Assembly (NCBI GenBank): GCA_016192995.1 | Contig: JACPTB010000006.1 | Coordinates: 97,318 to 161,317 of the forward strand | From: Candidatus Woesearchaeota archaeon | GTDB taxonomy: Archaea; Nanobdellota; Nanobdellia; Woesearchaeales; DSVV01 | DNA: 64,000 nt | Direction: 5' to 3' | Shown here: positions 18,672-26,628 of the stretch, piece after piece | Numbering within the stretch: position 1 is the stretch's first letter | How the letters are laid out: each line of letters opens with the position of its first letter | Program-made: the position numbers and the translations under genes | Notes under the pieces: model-generated | The model's input: the letters and a program-made list of their open reading frames with translations, nothing else | The model's database searches: none | What the model was told of the DNA's origin: nothing

Positions 18672-19856
18672 TCAACACCTTTTACAATATTCTAGAACTT
18701 CTTTAATTACTTCTTCACGGCTAGCTTCAATGAAATTAATTGATCCAGCTACTCTATGTCCACCTCCATCAACTTGTGCTTCAGGAAATTTCTTTTGAAG
18801 CAATGCTATAATCTGATTTACATCAAAATTTTTGATTTCTGTTGAGCATCTAAAGCTAATGCCTGTTTTTGTATAGCCGCAAGTAATAACTGGTTTTTTA
18901 TGTTTTGTTTTCAACCAATCATGAAGCATTCCTGTTGTTTTTCCACGTGGTGGAAAACCAGTAGTGTTTTTCACTTTATCTATGTCTATCTCTGCAATGA
19001 TTTTATCTTTTTGTTCATGAACTTTATGGTATTTGATATTGCTTTCTAATTGAAGCTTTTTCTTTTGATTGAGTTGCTTTCGAAATATATGTAATAAAGG
19101 AAGATTGCGTTCGCTTTTAGGATTAAGAATATCAGTAACAATTTCCCTGCTTTCAGCATTGCTTACTAAAAATCCAAGATAATCAAGGCATTCAGCAGTA
19201 TTGTAAATATGTTCTTTGGAAATTATTTGTTCAGCAAGTTTCAGGTATTGTTTAAACTCATCACTTTCAACGCGGTCAGCTACGCCGCCAACAGCTGCTA
19301 TAAACGCTAAATCGTAGGCATGAGGATTAACTAAATGGGCTAATTCACTGCATAACATGCCGGTGCAGTAATCATAAGTAGAACCAACTTTGTGGGGATT
19401 AATATGACTTCCAGTAAGTGTATCAATTTCAGGCGATGGAGGATGATGGTCAACAACAAGGACTGTCGCGCCATAAAGTTTCACTAGTTTAATCCCATCA
19501 ATATCCTGTTGGCAACTGCCATTATCGCAAATGATAATGACCGGGGCTTTGGCATGTCCTCGGACATCAGTGAACGTGCTAATATCGCGAAGCGCGTCTT
19601 CTTGACTATAAAAAGGAGCTTTACAAGGAAGCCGTCTGAAATAATAAAATGCATCTCTTTCCCGAGTATGTTTTTTATTAACTAAAGGTAAAATTGCTCG
19701 TTCAAGGGCAACGCCTCCTGTATACCCATCACTATCAAGATGATGTCGAACAATAATTGGTGTTCGAGATTCAATAGCATCAATAATAATGTCTGCAGCT
19801 TTTTTCATCTCTGGTAAAAGCTGGTCTAATATGTTGCTTGATATCATTGTTTTCAT
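18672..19856 (-). CDS. DHH-family phosphoesterase (RecJ/GAN-like)
   Basis: 394 residues. DHH domain: IIVRHHLDSDGYTGGVALER (metal-binding Asp residues), IIICDNGS, and the name motif LVVDHHPPS; C-terminal DHHA1 domain with DGGGHRVAGSINFIEASREE. This matches archaeal single-strand exonuclease proteins related to RecJ; some of them (GAN) join GINS and MCM at the fork, and a GINS gene is in this window. Alternative: oligoribonuclease-type function. Start at MKTMISS; MISS is an alternative three codons later. Confidence 0.88.
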   Translation of the reverse strand: MKTMISSNILDQLLPEMKKAADIIIDAIESRTPIIVRHHLDSDGYTGGVALERAILPLVNKKHTRERDAFYYFRRLPCKAPFYSQEDALRDISTFTDVRGHAKAPVIIICDNGSCQQDIDGIKLVKLYGATVLVVDHHPPSPEIDTLTGSHINPHKVGSTYDYCTGMLCSELAHLVNPHAYDLAFIAAVGGVADRVESDEFKQYLKLAEQIISKEHIYNTAECLDYLGFLVSNAESREIVTDILNPKSERNLPLLHIFRKQLNQKKKLQLESNIKYHKVHEQKDKIIAEIDIDKVKNTTGFPPRGKTTGMLHDWLKTKHKKPVITCGYTKTGISFRCSTEIKNFDVNQIIALLQKKFPEAQVDGGGHRVAGSINFIEASREEVIKEVLEYCKRC

Positions 19857-19903
19857 GCTTTCACGTTATTTCATAATTTTAACTTTAGTTTCAATTTCTT
19901 GTT

Positions 19904-20164
19904 TTATTGCCATCGCCACTCACTATGGCCCCAAGCTACAAGGAGATCAACACCTATTTTACTTAGTTCTAAGGGGAAATCACATGCTCCATAATTGCTT
20001 CCTTCCCAAATCAAAAGTTCTGCAGATGTTGCAGCATGGATTGCATCTTGTATCTCTTCAGCGCGAGGTTTTAAACCATCAGGTAGTTGAATGCAGACAG
20101 TTTTTGCCTGAGTTTCCTTTATCTTTTCAATAACTCGATTAAGCTCTAAATCATAGGTTTGCAT
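19904..20164 (-). CDS. truncated Dph2-like protein (diphthamide synthesis, first domain only)
   Basis: 86 residues matching only the start of archaeal Dph2: YDLELNRVIEKIKETQAKTV, IQLPDGLKPRAEEI, then the first cluster Cys in NYGACDFPLELSKIGVDLLV and GHSEW. Full Dph2 is over 300 residues with three such domains, each giving a Cys to a 4Fe-4S cluster for radical transfer of a carboxypropyl group to aEF2. Here the frame stops right after GHSEWRWQ and no further Dph2 sequence is seen in other frames before the next gene at 19856. It is either a decayed remnant or a stand-alone fragment. Confidence 0.7.
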   Translation of the reverse strand: MQTYDLELNRVIEKIKETQAKTVCIQLPDGLKPRAEEIQDAIHAATSAELLIWEGSNYGACDFPLELSKIGVDLLVAWGHSEWRWQ

Positions 20165-20194
20165 AATATAATAAATGATTATTTGTTTAAAAAG

Positions 20195-20350
20195 TTAACC
20201 CAACAACTGTCCTGAAATAGCCAAAGAAGAATCCTGCATATACCAGGTCATAAAAAAAGCAACGCCGAAGAATATCACAACGATTACCCCTATAAGAAAA
20301 AAGCTAAACAAACTATGGCTGTAATTGTCTTCATATTCGTATCCAAACAT
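20195..20350 (-). CDS. small single-span membrane protein
   Basis: 51 residues from the ATG at 20350: an acidic N-terminus (MFGYEYEDNYSH), one strong transmembrane helix (LFSFFLIGVIVVIFFGVAFF) and a short polar tail. Earlier TTG-initiated reading would overlap the upstream gene. No family recognised. Its length and topology resemble small membrane subunits, but no partner is evident. Same strand and close spacing with the neighbours at 20383 and 19904. Confidence 0.5.
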   Translation of the reverse strand: MFGYEYEDNYSHSLFSFFLIGVIVVIFFGVAFFMTWYMQDSSLAISGQLLG

Positions 20351-20382
20351 TACTTTTCTTGGGAAATATTTGTTTATATATT

Positions 20383-20766
20383 TTACCTTAGTTCTCGTAT
20401 CCAAAGAAGTCCAATTTTAATCATTGCTTTGTTAAATTTGTCACTAATTCTGTAAGTTTTCTTGTAAAGATCATAATCAATCAAACCCATGCCTTTCATA
20501 GGTGTTAAAATCCGATCATAAAATTGCCGTTTATTATAACTAAGCTTTACTTGCTTGCCTTTATACTGGGGTAAATCAAGTTGTGTTACTAATTGCCCAT
20601 CATGTAATGCCATGGCAAAAGCACTCATCTCAGATTTAGTGATTTCTCCGCCTTTCATTTTCATATCATTGATAAGAAGCTTGCCAACTATTCTTTGTTG
20701 ATCTGTTGCAAAAATGATCTCATAAACATCTTCTGGAAGATTAAATATGTCAAACAACATTACCAT
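20383..20766 (-). CDS. winged-helix-like protein, possible transcription regulator
   Basis: 127 residues, no named family recognised. The C-terminal half (RQFYDRILTPMKGMGLIDYD then LYKKTYRISDKFNKAMIKI) reads like a winged helix: helix, helix, then a strand pair ending in a two-strand wing. The N-terminal part has a small domain IVGKLLINDMKMKGGE. The start at 20766 suits a leaderless mRNA from a TATA stretch near 20790; MLFDIF at 20760 is an alternative. It diverges from the tfe gene across a region with a perfect 24-bp palindrome, so self-regulation there is plausible. Confidence 0.6.
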   Translation of the reverse strand: MVMLFDIFNLPEDVYEIIFATDQQRIVGKLLINDMKMKGGEITKSEMSAFAMALHDGQLVTQLDLPQYKGKQVKLSYNKRQFYDRILTPMKGMGLIDYDLYKKTYRISDKFNKAMIKIGLLWIRELR

Positions 20767-20830
20767 AACTATATACCCCCTTGAGCCATATAAAGCATAC
20801 AGCTATATAAATATTGTTATTAGTATACTG

Positions 20831-20854
20831 GGGTTGTGCATATATGCACAACCC
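20831..20854. promoter_or_regulatory. perfect 24-bp palindrome upstream of tfe
   Basis: GGGTTGTGCATA followed by its exact complement TATGCACAACCC. It lies between the divergent wHTH-like gene and tfe, just upstream of a TATA-rich tract (TTTATATAAAATATATA, about 20861-20877). A dimeric regulator site is the simplest reading. A hairpin terminator is also conceivable because TCTCTTTT follows, but no plus-strand gene precedes it. Confidence 0.6.
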
Positions 20855-20979
20855 TCTCTTTTATATAAAATATATATCCTCAAAGATATAAATCTTTATA
20901 AAGCAGGGTATGAAGAAAATGACAGTTTATTACGTTTATTCAGGGGGTGTAAGTACTTTAACCTTTAGGTATACCTATC

Positions 20980-21495
20980 ATGACCAAAAAAATACGTTTA
21001 ACGCCTAAATTAACTGAAGAAATCCTTACTGAAGTAGTAGGGCAGGACACGCTTCCATTAATTGAATTTCTAAAAAATCGAAAGAATATATCTGAATTTA
21101 TTATAGCTGAAAAGACTAAAATTGAGATTCATCAAGTGAGAAATATTCTCTATCGTATGCATAGTCAAAACCTCGCAACTTATAGGAGAAAAAAAGACTC
21201 TAAAAAAGGTTATTATATCAGTTATTGGACTTATAATGCTAAACGGATAAAAGACCTTGTTTTGGCGTTACATCAACAAAAATTAGATCGTTTAATGGTT
21301 CGTTTGGAACGAGAGGAAAAGAATAAAGGATGTTTCTTCTTATGTGCTAATGCTTGTGCGAGGTTAGATTTCGAGCAAAGCTCAGAATTAAGCTTTAAGT
21401 GTCCTGAATGCGGTTCATTATTAAATCAGCAAGATAACTCTCGAACAATAGATCACATTAAACAGCAAATAAAGGAATTAGAAGCTTTGATGTAA
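20980..21495 (+). CDS. tfe: transcription initiation factor TFE alpha
   Basis: 171 residues. N-terminal extended winged helix (about 10-95, with VRNILYRMHSQNLATYRRKK and GYYISYWTY), a linker helix rich in Lys/Glu and a C-terminal zinc ribbon. TFE stabilises the open complex with TBP and TFB at archaeal promoters. The zinc ribbon reads FFLCANACARLDFEQ ... FKCPECGS: the first knuckle is C-x3-C (C122, C126) rather than the usual C-x2-C, while the second is normal (C141, C144). The Lys/Glu/Leu end looks helical. Confidence 0.93.
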   Translation: MTKKIRLTPKLTEEILTEVVGQDTLPLIEFLKNRKNISEFIIAEKTKIEIHQVRNILYRMHSQNLATYRRKKDSKKGYYISYWTYNAKRIKDLVLALHQQKLDRLMVRLEREEKNKGCFFLCANACARLDFEQSSELSFKCPECGSLLNQQDNSRTIDHIKQQIKELEALM

Positions 21496-21604
21496 TGATA
21501 TTTCTTATGGATTTGGCGTTTTGAGGTACTTTGTAACTAACAAGTAACAACAGTTCCGAAACATTTATATATAAGCACTTCCAGTAAAAGCATAGGTGGT
21601 TACT

Positions 21605-21844
21605 ATGGAAGAAAAACTAGGAAAGGAAGGTAAAGAGTTGGAAGTTACTGTAGATAATACGCCTAGTCATAATAAAGAGCATTCTTCTGGTGTTGCTGTT
21701 AATAATCAAGTAGTAGTTGAATATGAAGACCCTCTTACTGAGGATTATAAAATAGAACGAAGCAATAATATTGAATCTAAAACATTCCTTGTACAAGAAG
21801 TATGGGCAAAAAAAGACATTGAACATAATATAAGATTACATTAA
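21605..21844 (+). CDS. small acidic uncharacterised protein
   Basis: 79 residues from the ATG at 21605, rich in Glu, Val and Asn, with no recognised domain. Support for it being real: a TATA box (TTTATATATAAG) at about 21563-21574, then GGTGG 8 nt before the ATG. The last 9 bases overlap the convergent HIT gene. No membrane segment or Cys. Confidence 0.6.
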   Translation: MEEKLGKEGKELEVTVDNTPSHNKEHSSGVAVNNQVVVEYEDPLTEDYKIERSNNIESKTFLVQEVWAKKDIEHNIRLH

Positions 21845-22252
21845 TTTTGCTTTAATTTTTTCTTGATAAGATTCTTTTTCCTTGTCATCTACGTATTCAT
21901 CCACTGGCCAGGTAAATTTAATTTCATCATGGTTATAACGCGGAATAATATGGAAATGAACATGAGGCACTATTTGGCCTGCCGCTTTATGGTTATTCAT
22001 TAATACATTGTAACCGTCAGGATCAAGAGCAAGCTGTATTGCATGCGCAATTTTCTTAACTCTGATTACTAATTCTTGCGCTAGCTTATCAGGAAGCTTA
22101 TCAAGCACTTCGACATGTTGTTTGGGAACTACTAAGGTATGCCCTTTATTGCCTGGTGCAATATCAAGAAAACCAATAAAATGCTCATCATCATATACTA
22201 TTTGCGTTTTAATTTTACCAGTTACTATATTACAAAAAACACAGTCTGCCAT
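21836..22252 (-). CDS. HIT-family nucleotide hydrolase/transferase
   Basis: 138 residues from the ATG at 22252 (MADCVFCNIVTGKI), with AGGAG upstream. The N-terminal CVFCNI Cys pair is typical. The histidine triad HVHFHIIPRY lies at about 97-106 and the earlier GHTLVVPKQHVEVLDKL is conserved. HIT proteins hydrolyse adenosine 5'-phosphoramidates or dinucleoside polyphosphates. It lies next to a MazG-type pyrophosphatase, so both may clean up nucleotides. Confidence 0.93.
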   Translation of the reverse strand: MADCVFCNIVTGKIKTQIVYDDEHFIGFLDIAPGNKGHTLVVPKQHVEVLDKLPDKLAQELVIRVKKIAHAIQLALDPDGYNVLMNNHKAAGQIVPHVHFHIIPRYNHDEIKFTWPVDEYVDDKEKESYQEKIKAKLM

Positions 22253-22291
22253 TACTATCATCTCCTTATTGCTTGGAGTTGCCCTTTGTTT

Positions 22292-22708
22292 TTATGTTTT
22301 GTTGTTTTTACGTTTTTCCTCTTTCAAACGCTTTTCTTCTGCTTTAGTTTTTTTCCAATGTGCTTTGATTTCTTCGAGAGATCCAAAGGTAGCATTGCCA
22401 AAAACATGAGGATGGCGGCGTACAATTTTCTCTTCAACTTGTTTGATTACGTCCTTATACGAGAACAAACTTTGTTGTTTTGCCAAGGTGCAGATATGAG
22501 TAATATTCAATAATAAATCTCCTAATTCTTCTCGTAATTCATCATAATCCTTTTTATCAATTGCTTCAGCTATCTCTTCTGCTTCTTCAAGAATATACTT
22601 TTTCATGGATTCAATGGTTTGTTCTTTATCCCAGAGACAACCCTCGTGGTCATGCAAACCATGCAGTTGCTCTACTTTTTTGACAAAAGATTCAAAGGAT
22701 TCTTTCAT
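22292..22708 (-). CDS. MazG-type nucleotide pyrophosphohydrolase
   Basis: 138 residues. The family motif is clear: CLWDKEQTIESMKKYILEEA, EEIAEAI and EELGDLLLNITHI hold the EExxE...ExxD magnesium site, followed by VEEKIVRRHPHVFG. This is a single MazG domain as in the N-terminal half of E. coli MazG, which hydrolyses NTPs to NMP and pyrophosphate. The C-terminus is a Lys/Glu-rich tail. Upstream of the HIT gene on the same strand at 39 bp. Confidence 0.93.
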   Translation of the reverse strand: MKESFESFVKKVEQLHGLHDHEGCLWDKEQTIESMKKYILEEAEEIAEAIDKKDYDELREELGDLLLNITHICTLAKQQSLFSYKDVIKQVEEKIVRRHPHVFGNATFGSLEEIKAHWKKTKAEEKRLKEEKRKNNKT

Positions 22709-22736
22709 GAAGGAGTAAAACTCTTATGAGTTATAA

Positions 22737-22799
22737 AAAGTTATTGAAACTGCGGTTCTGTCTCAAATCTCGGGACAGAACCGCAGTTTCAATAACTTT
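22737..22799. repeat. perfect 26-bp inverted repeat, collapsed palindromic element
   Basis: The left arm 22737-22762 and right arm 22774-22799 are exact complements (26 bp) around an 11-nt loop. The outer part GTTATTGAAA matches the end of element D (28435) and the inner part GGTTCTGTC...GACAGAACC with loop AATCTCGG matches family A ends. It looks like a deletion product of a mosaic element. Lies upstream of the DsbA gene and of mazG. Confidence 0.85.
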
Positions 22800-22859
22800 A
22801 AATATAAACTATTATTGAGCATTTAAATTAAGTTTAAGTACAAATGAGGTGGGTAGGGC

Positions 22860-24464
22860 ATGGCTAAGAAAAAACAACACGTAGATGTTCCAGCAGAGGT
22901 TCGAAGTATTCAAGATAATATTCAAGATAATGTTCAACAAAGTGAAAAAACAGGTTCTCAAATAGATGTACAATTAATAGTTAAAGTATTAGCAGGCTTG
23001 TTCTTATTAATTATCATTATCTCTGGTTTTAAAGGGATGTCTGGTGGAATAACAAGTGGTGTAAGCGATGATGGTTATTTCAAAGGTGCAAAAGATGCTA
23101 AAATAACGATGATTGAGTGGAGTGATTTTCAATGTCCATTTTGCGGTAAATTTTACACAGATACATTATCTCAAATTCAAAAGGATTACATAGATACTGG
23201 CAAAGTTAAGCTCGTTTTCAAGCATTTCCCTTTAAGCTTCCATGAAAATGCGCAGAAAGCAGCAGAATCAGCAGAATGCGCAGGAGAGCAGAATAAAGAG
23301 AAATTCTGGGCAATGCATGATAAAATGTTTGAAAATCAGGAAGCATTAACGGTTGTGGATCTTAAAAAATATGCAAAAGAGCTTGGATTAAAAGAAGATA
23401 AGTTCAATGATTGTTTAGGTACTAGTAAATATGCGCAGAAAGTTGCTGATGATATGCAGCAAGGTCAAAAAGCAGGAATTTCAGGGACACCAGGGTTTAC
23501 TATTAATGGTGTATTAATTTCAGGCGCTCAACCCTATGAGAATTTTAAAAAAGTATTTGAGCAGATACTTTCAGGTGAAACACCGGCAGGAGATGAGCCT
23601 GAACCGTCAGCTGATAGTCAATTAGCAGATTCATCAAAAGATCCAGAGATTCTGTTAACCATTGTTAATGATAAGAATTGCAAAGCTTGTGTCACGACAG
23701 GTGTTTCTAATATTAATCAGCAGGCATTTAAAACAGTAAAAGAAACACTTGTTGATATAAGCAGCAAAGAAGGGAAAGAATTAATGAAAAAATATGATAT
23801 TAAGGCATTGCCTTTTTACATCTATGACAACAAGATAAAAGAAGCAGCTAATTTTGATAAAATTCAGCAGGCTCTTGTTGAAAAAGACGGGAGTTATTAC
23901 ATCAATCCTGAAGCAGGGGTTGCAGTAAAACTTTTAGAAGTGCCTAAAATGACTTTAGATCATGTAAAAGGTAAAGCAGATGCTAAAATAACAATGATAG
24001 AATGGAGTGATTTTCAATGCCCATTCTGCGGAAAATTTTATAGTGAAACACTGCCTGAACTGCAAAAACAGTTTATAGATACTGGCCAGGTAAAATTAGT
24101 TTACAAGCATTTCCCTTTAAGTTTCCATGAAAATGCGCAAAAAGCAGCAGAAGCATCAGAATGCGCAAGTGAGCAGAATAAAGAGAAATTCTGGGCAATG
24201 CATGATAAAATATTTGAGAATCAAGGTGCATTAACTTTAGTCGATCTTAAAAAATATGCAGCTGACTTGAAGTTGGACAGCAAAAAATTTGATGAATGCC
24301 TTGACACCGGTAAATATGCAGACAGAGTTAAAGCTGACATGGAAGTAGGCGCAAAAGTAGGTGTCTCAGGAACACCAGGGTTCCTTATCAATGGGATTAT
24401 AATCAGCGGAGCCCAACCATTAGCAGCATTTGAAGAGCTGTTTAAAGCTGAACTCCAAGAGTAA
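22860..24464 (+). CDS. membrane-anchored protein with two DsbA-like domains and a central thioredoxin-like domain
   Basis: 534 residues. Cytoplasmic N-terminus, one transmembrane helix (about 38-58), then three outside domains. The DsbA-like domains (about 78-245 and 373-534) both begin DAKITMIEWSDFQCPFCGKF with CPFC at 92-95 and 387-390, share FKHFPLSFHENAQKAAE-type helices and end with a cis-Pro loop SGTPGF. The middle domain (about 255-355) has CKAC at 274-277 and KALPFYIYD. Near-identical stretches show a recent internal duplication. It probably forms or transfers disulfides in secreted proteins such as the Cys-rich ones in this window. GGTGGG ribosome site. Confidence 0.92.
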   Translation: MAKKKQHVDVPAEVRSIQDNIQDNVQQSEKTGSQIDVQLIVKVLAGLFLLIIIISGFKGMSGGITSGVSDDGYFKGAKDAKITMIEWSDFQCPFCGKFYTDTLSQIQKDYIDTGKVKLVFKHFPLSFHENAQKAAESAECAGEQNKEKFWAMHDKMFENQEALTVVDLKKYAKELGLKEDKFNDCLGTSKYAQKVADDMQQGQKAGISGTPGFTINGVLISGAQPYENFKKVFEQILSGETPAGDEPEPSADSQLADSSKDPEILLTIVNDKNCKACVTTGVSNINQQAFKTVKETLVDISSKEGKELMKKYDIKALPFYIYDNKIKEAANFDKIQQALVEKDGSYYINPEAGVAVKLLEVPKMTLDHVKGKADAKITMIEWSDFQCPFCGKFYSETLPELQKQFIDTGQVKLVYKHFPLSFHENAQKAAEASECASEQNKEKFWAMHDKIFENQGALTLVDLKKYAADLKLDSKKFDECLDTGKYADRVKADMEVGAKVGVSGTPGFLINGIIISGAQPLAAFEELFKAELQE

Positions 24465-24465
24465 A

Positions 24466-24621
24466 GGTACGTAATAAGTCTTCCTTTAGTTTTAGCGCCG
24501 GTTCAGCTTTTGAAGTGTGTTTCAATTGGATTTTTCTCTATGGAACTCCGAAAAATCCCCGATGTTGACTAAGAAGAGCTTCACAAAAGTAGGCGCTAAA
24601 ACCCAAGACTTATTACGTACC
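24466..24621. repeat. nested palindromic element, family C (C1)
   Basis: Outer inverted repeat GGTACGTAATAAGTC / GACTTATTACGTACC, inner arms AGTTTTAGCGCCGGTTCAGC / TAGGCGCTAAAACC and core GGATTTTTC...GAAAAATCC around the shared loop (read on the minus strand as GGAGTTCCATAGA). It begins one base after the stop of the DsbA gene. Opposite orientation to C3, C4 and C5. Confidence 0.9.
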
Positions 24622-24668
24622 TCAAAGAGTAAAGCTTAAATTCTCTTTTCTTTTTCTTTATTATCATT

Positions 24669-25856
24669 ATGCAATCTCCAGTCTATTATCCAAAAGAAGA
24701 TTCGTATCTTCTCCAAAAACATATTCAGGAATATGCGGAAAAAGCGCATAACGTATTGGATGTAGGTACAGGAACAGGAATATTAGCAATTGAAGCAGCA
24801 AAATATGCTCAAAAGGTAGTTGCCGTAGATATTAATCCTCAAGCTCTTGCTATTGCAAAGGCAAATATGTATAAAGAGAATAAAGGCAAATTAACTCATT
24901 TGGTTTTCAAGTACGCTGATATCTTTTCTGAAATCAAAGAAAAATTTGATCTCATCATATGCAATCCTCCGTATTTGCCTGCAGATCCAAACTATCCGGA
25001 CATTGCTTTAGATGGCGGGAAAAAAGGATATGAATTTATTGAAAAATTCCTTAACAAAGTGAATGATGTTCTTACAAAAGATGGAAAAGTATTATTATTA
25101 TTCAGTTCATTAACAAAAAAAGATAAAGTAGAGGAATTTATAAAAAAAAATCTTCTTACCTTTGAAAAGATTGACCAGGAAAAGTTTTCTTTTGAATTGC
25201 TGTATGTTTATGAGCTTCAAAAGACAGCATTAAGAAAAAAATTAGAATCTTTGAACATTAAGGACATTGCGTATTTTACCAAAGGACGCCGCGGAATTTT
25301 ATTTAAAGGAATTTTGAACAAAAAACAGATAGTAGTCAAAGCAACCAATGAAACATCAAAAGCGTTTAATAGAATAGCAAATGAAGCAACGATATTGAGA
25401 AAATTAGAACAATATAATATCGCTCCAAAAATAGTCTGCGCTGAAGAGAATTTTTTAGTATATGAATTTATTGAAGGAACTTTAATTTTAAATTTTATCG
25501 AAAAAGCAATTAAAAGCGAAATTATAACTGTCATCAAAACATTATTTGAAATGATGTATCTTTTAGACACGCTTAATATTACTAAAGAAGAAATGCATCA
25601 TCCTATTAAGCATATTATTATAACAACAGGTAATGATGTTAAATTGCTTGATTTTGAACGCGCTCATAGGACAGATCATCCTAAAAATGTAACTCAATTC
25701 TGCCAGTTTTTAATTAATACAGGCACAAACAATCTGCTTAAAGAAAAGGAGATTGTTATTGATAAAAAGAAAATAATTAACGCAAGTAAAATGTATCGGA
25801 AGAGAATGGATCGAAATTCATTTGGTGCGATTCTTGATTTGTTGAATGTGAACTAG
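24669..25856 (+). CDS. fusion of HemK/PrmC-like methyltransferase and RIO/Bud32-like kinase
   Basis: 395 residues, two domains. Residues 1-185 are a class I SAM methyltransferase of the HemK2/Mtq2 type: DVGTGTG at 31-37 and catalytic NPPYLP at 99-104, which in relatives methylates the GGQ Gln of release factor aRF1. Residues 186-395 look like an archaeal predicted Ser/Thr kinase (COG2112 type): GRRGILFKG loop, IVVKATNE (ATP Lys), EFIEGT hinge, HHPIKHIIITTGND catalytic loop and KLLDFERAH metal site. The fusion suggests a shared target in translation. It ends 1 bp from the convergent TrmB gene. Confidence 0.88.
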   Translation: MQSPVYYPKEDSYLLQKHIQEYAEKAHNVLDVGTGTGILAIEAAKYAQKVVAVDINPQALAIAKANMYKENKGKLTHLVFKYADIFSEIKEKFDLIICNPPYLPADPNYPDIALDGGKKGYEFIEKFLNKVNDVLTKDGKVLLLFSSLTKKDKVEEFIKKNLLTFEKIDQEKFSFELLYVYELQKTALRKKLESLNIKDIAYFTKGRRGILFKGILNKKQIVVKATNETSKAFNRIANEATILRKLEQYNIAPKIVCAEENFLVYEFIEGTLILNFIEKAIKSEIITVIKTLFEMMYLLDTLNITKEEMHHPIKHIIITTGNDVKLLDFERAHRTDHPKNVTQFCQFLINTGTNNLLKEKEIVIDKKKIINASKMYRKRMDRNSFGAILDLLNVN

Positions 25857-26624
25857 TTATAACTTCTCCTCATTTATTTTTTTAGCTTTCTTCCATAGTT
25901 TCTCAAAATATTCTCTTAATACAATTAATAATGCTTTATTTTTGCTGAGTAAATTTATTCTTTCCTCTTTCATTCTATAATCCTCTAATCCTAAGATAAA
26001 CTCATCATTATCTTTAATCAGAAAGTTGATTAAATCAGGAGAATTCAAGCTGCGAATATCAGCGCCTGCTTTTAAAAACTGTTTTATAACATTCTTATTT
26101 TCTTTTGTAATCTTTTTTACGATTACTTGTATTTTTACGCCACGTTCAAGAGTTCTATAAATACTTGTATTGCTTGAGAATGTTCCAATAAAAAGCGGAG
26201 CAACTTGAATTAACTGCTTTTTTGCCTTGTTCCGCAATGAAATTAATGCATGAATATGCTGTTCTCTTCCAGCGAATGTATAAACAGAAGGTGTATTTTT
26301 TTCTAGTTGAAATTGTTTAGTGTTAACGTCAAGTTGTTCTATTTCATTAATTTTTTTGTCAATATTCAGTTTTTTTGATTCTAAATAGTTATAGAGCGTA
26401 CTCTTAATATCTTCAATAGCATATTTCTTAGGATTTGTGGGGATAATGCTAATAAATCCTTTGTCAACAAGATCATTAAGAACTGAATATATTCTTCCTT
26501 TCGGTACTTTTGTTTTTTTATAAATAAGATAAGCATTTGCATGGTCAATGCTTGTGAGAAAGAGTATTATTTCTTTTTCATAACTATTCAAGTCTAATTG
26601 GTTAATGAACTGTGCCGTATCCAT
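25857..26624 (-). CDS. TrmB-family transcriptional regulator
   Basis: 255 residues. An N-terminal winged helix (about 10-75: LNSYEKEIILFLTSI, KTKVPKGRIYSVLNDLVDKG) is followed by a short coiled coil and an effector-type domain with AGREQHIHALISLRNKAKKQ, as in TrmB and related sugar-responsive regulators. It lacks an obvious long sugar-binding C-terminus. It diverges from the HD gene at 26683 and a palindrome AACTTTTAAAAGTT lies at its predicted transcript start, so it may control itself and the HD gene. Confidence 0.87.
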   Translation of the reverse strand: MDTAQFINQLDLNSYEKEIILFLTSIDHANAYLIYKKTKVPKGRIYSVLNDLVDKGFISIIPTNPKKYAIEDIKSTLYNYLESKKLNIDKKINEIEQLDVNTKQFQLEKNTPSVYTFAGREQHIHALISLRNKAKKQLIQVAPLFIGTFSSNTSIYRTLERGVKIQVIVKKITKENKNVIKQFLKAGADIRSLNSPDLINFLIKDNDEFILGLEDYRMKEERINLLSKNKALLIVLREYFEKLWKKAKKINEEKL

Positions 26625-26628
26625 AATA

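Noticed and set aside
19861..19903. A frameshift that would restore the rest of Dph2 after 19904
   Set aside because: All three frames between 19904 and the DHH gene start contain stops within a few codons and none resembles Dph2.
20831..20868. The 24-bp palindrome and following TCTCTTTT as an intrinsic terminator
   Set aside because: No plus-strand gene ends upstream; the nearest upstream gene is transcribed away from it. An operator is the better reading.
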